A stretch of 64,000 nt of DNA, from assembly GCF_021789315.1 (NCBI RefSeq), contig NZ_CP084561.1, positions 2,418,001 through 2,482,000 of the forward strand. Reading direction: 5' to 3'. The notes under the pieces were generated by a model. That model saw nothing but the letters and a program-made list of their open reading frames with translations. It made no database searches and had not been told where the DNA came from. Shown one piece after another: positions 59,082 through 64,000 of the stretch; the first letter of the stretch is position 1, and every line of letters begins with the position of its first letter. This DNA is from Arthrobacter sp. FW305-BF8 (GTDB taxonomy: Bacteria; Actinomycetota; Actinomycetes; Actinomycetales; Micrococcaceae). The position numbers and the translations under genes were made by a program.

Positions 59082-59786
59082 ATGGGCAACGGTGGCTATG
59101 GTGACTTTCATTTGGGGCTGTGTCAGTCGTGGCAACTCCTGTCCGGTGCCGATGCCGTCCACGTCCCGACCCGACAACAGCGGCTGATTACGGCGCTGGC
59201 CGTGAAGGGTCCGCGCCCGCGGAACTATCTGGCCGGCCTCCTGTGGCCGGAGCACTCCGATGGCAGGGCCATGGAAAGCCTCCGCGTGAGTGTGCATCTT
59301 GTCAACAGGCAGATGCCGGGGTTGCTGTCGGCCAACGGTGCGGTGCTGTCCCTCAGCGAGGTGGTGGAGGTCGATCTTCACCGGATCCGCTGGCGGATCC
59401 TGCAGCTGGGCGAGGCCGGGCTCAACGGTAATGCGGCTGCCTGCCTCCATGACCTGCGCCAGGCGGATCTGCTCCCGGGGTGGTACGAAGACTGGATTGT
59501 CGTCGAGCAGGCACGCCTTCGCCAGGACCGCTTGCACGCCATGGTCTTCATTGCCCGCGAGTCGCTGGCGCGTTCCGAATATGACGTTGCCCTGGAAGCC
59601 TCCGAGGCGGCCCTGGAACTGGAGCCGCTATACGAGCGGGCAGTTGGCCTCCAAATCCAGGCCGAGCAACTGCAGGGCAACACCGTGTCGGCGCTGCGGG
59701 CCTTCGAGAGATACCAGGCTCTGCTGAAGTCGGACACGGGACTCGCTCCGTCGGAAGCGGTTCGCCGGCTTCTTGACGGGGTGTGA
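59082..59786 (+). CDS. BTAD-domain transcriptional activator-like protein
   Basis: A 234-residue protein. The N-terminal half resembles the wing-helix DNA-binding region that precedes BTAD domains (V-P-T-R-Q-Q-R-L-I-T-A-L-A, then L-A-G-L-L-W-P-E-H-S). Residues 100-234 are TPR-like BTAD helices (Y-D-V-A-L-E-A-S-E-A-A-L-E-L-E-P-L-Y-E-R). This is the SARP/AfsR arrangement without an NTPase part. ATG 59082 has GGGGGC upstream. Divergent from the patatin gene (125-bp gap), so it may control it (inference). Confidence 0.78.
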   Translation: MGNGGYGDFHLGLCQSWQLLSGADAVHVPTRQQRLITALAVKGPRPRNYLAGLLWPEHSDGRAMESLRVSVHLVNRQMPGLLSANGAVLSLSEVVEVDLHRIRWRILQLGEAGLNGNAAACLHDLRQADLLPGWYEDWIVVEQARLRQDRLHAMVFIARESLARSEYDVALEASEAALELEPLYERAVGLQIQAEQLQGNTVSALRAFERYQALLKSDTGLAPSEAVRRLLDGV

Positions 59787-59802
59787 CCGCCAGGGGCGAG
59801 GG

Positions 59803-60402
59803 CTATGCAGGCTCAGGGCGCGGCAGCAGGTGCCTGTTCCTGATCTGCGACGGGCCAAACTCGACCGGTAGTGGCCGGATCTCCCAGGCACCGCCGCGCG
59901 GAGAACCGCCCTGTGCCCTTGGCTTGCCCACGGCGACGTGCGGGCGCCACCGCGGATACCTGTAGCCCAGGGCTCGGGAACTGAGGATGAAGTCATCGGG
60001 GTTGTCCACCAGCAGGTCATCCAGCAGCTCATGGAGGGCCTGGACGAGGGAGACCTGAAAGTCCCGCACGCCCTGGGGCACGTCCACCTCGAGTCCGGAC
60101 ACCCTGCCGCCGCCCAGTAGAACCAGCCGCTCGGCCGTTCCGGAGAAGCCTTCCAGCACGGGCAGGCTGCGCAGCCAGTCTGCGGTCTTGACGGCGGCCG
60201 CGGCCGGATCCGTGGCGCCCTTGGTCCAGTCTGTAACGTCGGCCGCGAAGTCCTCCAGGATGCCGATGTGGAGCAGGGTCATGTGCAGGCCCTGCGGCCT
60301 GCGCAGCCCGTCCGCGTAGGCGGCGAGCTGTTCGTAGTCCGCGGGTCTGGTGCCCACAGCGAGCACCGGAACCTCAACTGTGATGCGCGGAAGCCTCAGC
60401 AT
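59803..60402 (-). CDS. 2H phosphoesterase / 2'-5' RNA ligase-like protein
   Basis: A 199-residue protein. The first HxT motif is L-H-M-T-L-L-H-I-G near residue 40. The second, R-P-H-V-A-V-G-K, has Ala where Ser/Thr is usual, so activity on cyclic phosphates is uncertain. Cytoplasmic. ATG 60402 has GGAGGTCCGG upstream; a longer frame to 60519 reads through the intergenic hairpin. Convergent with the BTAD gene. Confidence 0.7.
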   Translation of the reverse strand: MLRLPRITVEVPVLAVGTRPADYEQLAAYADGLRRPQGLHMTLLHIGILEDFAADVTDWTKGATDPAAAAVKTADWLRSLPVLEGFSGTAERLVLLGGGRVSGLEVDVPQGVRDFQVSLVQALHELLDDLLVDNPDDFILSSRALGYRYPRWRPHVAVGKPRAQGGSPRGGAWEIRPLPVEFGPSQIRNRHLLPRPEPA

Positions 60403-60589
60403 CCGGACCTCCCTGTCCCTGGCCGCCGTCGTGGTCTTTCGCCTGTGGATGATGCCATTATGCGCTTCTTGCGGTTCCGCAAGTTTTACCAACTTTGGGC
60501 TCCCGTTCCGGTTTAGCACTTTATCGATTGACCCGCTTGTGGTGCTCTTTCCGTCCCTTAATGTCGTAGCCCCCTGTCATGCTGTGGGT

Positions 60590-62257
60590 ATGGATAGCGA
60601 GGCAGTTGCGAAGACGTTGGAGGCCATCAGTGCCTCCGCTCTTTCGCTGGCTGCTGAGCTCCGCCGGGTGGCTGATCCGGGTCCGGCCGGCGCGGATTTG
60701 CTGCCGGATAAGCCGGAATCGCCGCAGGCGGAGGCGGATCCGTTGGGGGAGCAGGCGGATGTGTGCCTGGACGGTCTGGCTGGGGTGGCGAGGATGGAGG
60801 CGCGGCTGGCGGCCGTGAAGGTGCAGCTTGCCGTCGGCTTTTCCGCGGCGGAGGAGGCCATGACTCCGCCTGGCGCGTCCGTGCAGGACCGCACCGTCCG
60901 GCGGATGTCGGTGACCGCTGAGGTTGCTGGCGCGCTGACCGTTAGTGAGGGGTCTGCGGAGCGGTTGCTGGTCGAATCCGCCAAACTGAGCAAGGATCTG
61001 CCGTTGGTGCTGGGCGCGCTGGGGTCAGGAGCACTGTCGTGGCAGCACGCGCGGATCATGTGCGACGAAACCGAAGGGCTGGATCCGGAAGCGGCCGCTG
61101 CTTTTGAGGCGCATTTCCTGGACCCGGACGCGCCCGGGTACGCGCGGGGTTGCGCGGCGGGGGAGCTGACGCCGGCGAGGTTTCGGGCCAAGGCCCGGTA
61201 CTGGCGGGAACGGCATCATCCGGTCAGCCTCGAAACCCGGCACGCCAAGAGTGCGAAGGACCGGCGGCTGGAGTACGTCCCGGACCGGGACGGCATGGCC
61301 TGGTTCTCGGCGTACCTGCCCGCGGACCAGGCCGCCGGGATCTGGAACCGCACCACCGCCGCCGCCCGCGCCCTGCAGGGTCCGACCGAAACCCGGACCC
61401 TGACCCAGCTCCGCGTCGACGCCTTCGCCACGTGGCTGCTCACGGCGGGCTCGAGAGTTGATGGTGGGACTGAAGGTGCGGCCGCAGGATCCCTGCCCGA
61501 AGTTCCCCTGACGGCAAACTCCGTCCCGGCTGGTGAGGTGCCGGCCGGTGATGCCATGATCGGTGGGGTGCTGGCCGGTGACGCGCTGGCCGGAGGTGTC
61601 CCGTCCCCGCGGGCTCAGGTGCTGATCACCGTTCCGGTGTTCTCACTGCTCGGCCTGTCCGATGAGCCGGCCACACTCGACGGGTACGGGCCGATCCCAG
61701 CCAGCATGGCGCGCCGGCTCGTCGCCGACGGCGCAACGTCATTCCTCCGCGTGCTCACCGACCCGCGGGACGGTGCACCGCTGGAGATCGGACGCACCAG
61801 CTACCGCCTCACCAAACCAATGCGGCAATGGCTGCGGCTCCGCGACGCCAAATGCACGTTCCCCAACTGCAACAACCACTCCCTGGACAACGACGCCGAC
61901 CACCTCCTGGCCTGGGCCGACGGCGGCGGGACCGGCGTCGCCAACCTTGGCCAGCCCTGCCCGAAACACCACCGCCTCAAACACGCCACAGCATGGCAAC
62001 CAGTCGGCGCCACCCGGGACGCCACACCGGGCTGGATCTCACCCATGGGACGGTCCTACCCGGCCGAGTGCCAGGACTGGGAACCACCCCGCTGGCCAGA
62101 ACCACCGCCCGGCCAATACTTGTCGGAACCGGACTGGCAGGATCCCGACGGATTCATCGACCCGGACGATTTCGTCGACCCCGGCGATTTCGACAGCATA
62201 GGCTCAGCACTGCCGCTGGATCCGTGGCCCGACTGGGCATCGTACACAGCTGCTTAG
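60590..62257 (+). CDS. DUF222 / HNH endonuclease-type protein (13E12 repeat family)
   Basis: A 555-residue protein. Residues about 1-380 are the helical DUF222 domain (A-E-V-A-G-A-L-T-V-S-E-G-S-A, R-L-E-Y-V-P-D-R-D-G-M-A-W). A variable Gly/Ala/Val linker leads to the HNH finger: C-T-F-P-N-C-N-N-H-S-L, D-A-D-H-L-L-A-W-A-D-G-G and C-P-K-H-H-R-L-K-H. The family is often multicopy in actinobacteria and can recombine between copies; function is not clear. The C-terminal tail is Pro/Asp-rich. ATG 60590 is chosen because homologous DUF222 proteins begin close to this point. Confidence 0.82.
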   Translation: MDSEAVAKTLEAISASALSLAAELRRVADPGPAGADLLPDKPESPQAEADPLGEQADVCLDGLAGVARMEARLAAVKVQLAVGFSAAEEAMTPPGASVQDRTVRRMSVTAEVAGALTVSEGSAERLLVESAKLSKDLPLVLGALGSGALSWQHARIMCDETEGLDPEAAAAFEAHFLDPDAPGYARGCAAGELTPARFRAKARYWRERHHPVSLETRHAKSAKDRRLEYVPDRDGMAWFSAYLPADQAAGIWNRTTAAARALQGPTETRTLTQLRVDAFATWLLTAGSRVDGGTEGAAAGSLPEVPLTANSVPAGEVPAGDAMIGGVLAGDALAGGVPSPRAQVLITVPVFSLLGLSDEPATLDGYGPIPASMARRLVADGATSFLRVLTDPRDGAPLEIGRTSYRLTKPMRQWLRLRDAKCTFPNCNNHSLDNDADHLLAWADGGGTGVANLGQPCPKHHRLKHATAWQPVGATRDATPGWISPMGRSYPAECQDWEPPRWPEPPPGQYLSEPDWQDPDGFIDPDDFVDPGDFDSIGSALPLDPWPDWASYTAA

Positions 62258-62502
62258 GAAGCCGCGTGCTGCAAGCCGCGCGGGGTACGCTCCGTTGCCC
62301 AGGCCTGCGCGGCTGCTATGCGCCGCCCGCGGATGATTGCGGGTGTGAGCTCGATCAGCGTAGAGGGCGGCAGGTGGCACGCGTGCTGGAGCACGACGCC
62401 GGGGCCGTACCTGCGAGCGCCAGCACCGCGGCTGGTGTTCGCCGGGTTGGGGTAAGACGCGCACGCGTGCCTGGTGCCACCCTCAGCGAGCGGCACAATG
62501 GA
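62258..62502. other. Intergenic region before the helicase gene
   Basis: 245 bp with no supported gene. It contains two perfect 10-bp palindromes GCACGCGTGC (62377-62386 and 62461-62470). Nothing else stands out. Confidence 0.5.
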
Positions 62503-64000
62503 GTGGTGACTTCCGCACCCCTCCCGCAAGATGCCCCACATGGCGCCCTGCCACCTTTGGCCCCATTCAACCTGCTGACCATCGGCACCGGCCTGGTGTT
62601 TGCGGAGTCGCTGGCGGAGCTGGCCAGCGTGCTCCAAGAGCAGGGGGACGGAGGAGCTGCGGTAGTTCAGGCTCCACCCGGCACCGGCAAAACGACATTG
62701 GTGCCTCCGCTGGTTGCCAACCTGGCACAGGCAGCCGCCAGGGATGGGAAGCCGCGCATCGTGGTGACCCAGCCTCGCCGGGTCGCCGCCCGGTCGGCGG
62801 CCCGGCGCCTCGCTTCACTCGATGGGACGAAGCTGGGGGACCGGGTGGGGTACACCGTCCGAGGTGAGCGGCAGGCTGGTCCGGGTACCCTGATCGAGTT
62901 CGTGACCCCCGGCATCCTGCTGCGCCGCCTGCTGGCCGATCCCGGCCTGGAAGGCACGGCCGCCGTCATCCTCGATGAGGTGCACGAACGCGGCCTGGAA
63001 ACCGATCTGCTGCTGGGCCTGCTCGCCGAGGTGCGCCAGCTGCGCGGCGACCTCATGCTCGTCGCCATGTCAGCCACGCTCGACGCTCCGCGGTTCGCGG
63101 CGCTGCTCGGCGCGGATCCCGGGGGCGAGCACAGCGAGGAGGCCGACGGCGGCGGGCCGGCTCCCGTCGTCGACTGCCCCTCCGCGCTGCACCCGCTGGA
63201 AACGGCATGGGCGCCCGCCCCGGTGGCGCGGCTGGACAGTCGCGGCGTGACGCGCGCCTTCCTGGACCATGTGGCGGACACCGCCGCCGCGAGTTACGCG
63301 TCAGCCCTTGCCGCAGATCCCGGCACCGACGCCCTGGTGTTCCTGCCGGGCGCGTGGGAGGTGTCCCATGTGGCTGGCCGGCTGCGCAGCCGAGCGGGTT
63401 CCGGCGTCGAAATCCTGGAACTGCACGGCCAGGTCAGCCCCGCCGCCCAGGACCGTGCCGTGTCCGGGCGCCAACCGGGCGATCCCGCCCGGATCATCGT
63501 CTCCACTGGCCTCGCCGAGTCGTCGCTGACGGTGCCCGGCGTCCGGCTGGTGGTTGACGCCGGGCTGTCGCGGGAACCGCGCCGTGACGCCGGCCGCGGC
63601 ATGACCGGCCTGGTCACCGTCTCCTGCTCCCGGGCCTCCGCCGAGCAGCGGGCCGGACGTGCGGCGCGGCAGGGGCCGGGGAAGGTGGTCCGCTGCTATG
63701 ACCAGAAGACCCTCGGTGCAGCGCCCGCGCACCAGACACCCGAGATCGGCGTGTCCGACCTGACCGGCGCCGCCCTGATCCTGGCCTGCTGGGGCTCACC
63801 GGGCGGCCGCGGACTGGCCCTTCCGGACGCCCCGGCTCAGGCGGCGATGGACGACGCGGTCGAGGTGCTGCGCGAGCTTGGCGCGGTGGCGGAGGACGGC
63901 CACGCGACGGACTTGGGCAAAGCCCTGGCGCGCATCCCTGCCGATCCGCGCCTGGGACGCGCCCTCCTGGTCGGGTCAGCGCTGCTGGGCGGAGGTTCGG
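62503..64000 (+). CDS. hrpB: ATP-dependent helicase HrpB-like (cut by window edge)
   Basis: An open frame of about 499 codons to the window edge. DEAH-type helicase motifs are in order: Q-A-P-P-G-T-G-K-T-T (I), TQPRRVAARSAARRL (Ia), L-D-E-V-H-E-R-G-L-E-T-D (II, DEVH), MSATLDAPRF (III), V-S-T-G-L-A-E-S-S-L-T-V-P-G (V) and E-Q-R-A-G-R-A-A-R (VI). The layout and N-terminal F-N-L-L-T-I-G-T-G-L match HrpB. The start is one of two consecutive GTG codons (62503, 62506). The C-terminal part is not in the window. Biological role in actinobacteria is little known. Confidence 0.85.
   Translation, partial: MVTSAPLPQDAPHGALPPLAPFNLLTIGTGLVFAESLAELASVLQEQGDGGAAVVQAPPGTGKTTLVPPLVANLAQAAARDGKPRIVVTQPRRVAARSAARRLASLDGTKLGDRVGYTVRGERQAGPGTLIEFVTPGILLRRLLADPGLEGTAAVILDEVHERGLETDLLLGLLAEVRQLRGDLMLVAMSATLDAPRFAALLGADPGGEHSEEADGGGPAPVVDCPSALHPLETAWAPAPVARLDSRGVTRAFLDHVADTAAASYASALAADPGTDALVFLPGAWEVSHVAGRLRSRAGSGVEILELHGQVSPAAQDRAVSGRQPGDPARIIVSTGLAESSLTVPGVRLVVDAGLSREPRRDAGRGMTGLVTVSCSRASAEQRAGRAARQGPGKVVRCYDQKTLGAAPAHQTPEIGVSDLTGAALILACWGSPGGRGLALPDAPAQAAMDDAVEVLRELGAVAEDGHATDLGKALARIPADPRLGRALLVGSALLGGGS

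Noticed and set aside
60350..60589. N-terminal extension of the DUF222/HNH protein from 60350
   Set aside because: It overlaps the start of the divergent 2H phosphoesterase gene and its control region, and the added residues are unlike DUF222 proteins.
62377..62470. Two GCACGCGTGC palindromes before the helicase gene
   Set aside because: Short GC palindromes arise often at this base composition and no spacing or flank conservation supports an operator.

Overview
The window is high-GC DNA with GTG/ATG starts, ATGA/GTGA gene overlaps and gene content typical of a soil actinobacterium of the Micrococcaceae. An Arthrobacter / Pseudarthrobacter / Paenarthrobacter relative is the best fit: split proline-oxidation genes, a dimethylglycine-oxidase-like enzyme, BsaP in the biotin operon, and a DUF222/HNH protein. 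No rRNA, tRNA, CRISPR array or insertion sequence was recognised.

Layout. 1-1116: the start of a class III aminotransferase and a DHFR/RibD-fold reductase. 1232-5967: a CUT2 (rhamnose-type) sugar ABC transporter behind three tandem LacI-like operators. 6133-24106: an amino-acid / N-methyl-amino-acid catabolic region. It holds two paralogous GntR/FCD regulators, a frameshifted IclR gene, proline dehydrogenase, P5C dehydrogenase, a polar amino acid ABC transporter, an M20 amidase, a sarcosine-oxidase-like enzyme, a LysR regulator, a flavin amine oxidase, a dimethylglycine-oxidase-like enzyme and an Ldh2-family reductase. Six identical copies of TGTGATCACA lie in its control regions and define a probable regulon. 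One site faces an unannotated 30-residue Cys-rich ORF.

24103-25590 is a patch of decayed genes: the C-terminal remnant of a proline racemase / hydroxyproline epimerase and two MFS transporters that keep their ends but lost their middles. 25839-27695 encodes an unusual fusion of GTP cyclohydrolase II with an acyl-CoA-dehydrogenase-fold monooxygenase. 27740-33458 is a tightly overlapping biotin operon (bioB-bsaP-bioA-bioF-bioD-P450); its P450 lacks the ExxR motif.

33676-43211 is an amine-utilisation cluster: a frameshifted aldehyde dehydrogenase, MoaF, an APC permease, an amine oxidase, a cupin, two paralogous TetR regulators, and an amidohydrolase plus glutamine-synthetase-like pair that together resemble a split FluG. 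The two divergent control regions share a 20-bp palindrome, probably the TetR operator.

43325-51691 is mostly housekeeping or miscellaneous: DNA repair glycosylase, 5'-3' exonuclease, glycogen debranching enzyme, MFS transporter, gamma-glutamyltransferase and two uncharacterised proteins. 51937-59786 groups a metalloprotease, a trypsin-like-protease/nuclease fusion, a 1340-residue membrane-anchored patatin and a BTAD protein. 59803-64000 holds a 2H phosphoesterase, a DUF222/HNH protein and the start of an HrpB-type helicase.

A theme across the window is short tandem repeats at or just after stop codons. Two apparent single-base frameshifts (near 7630 and 34180) should be checked against reads before they are taken as biology.
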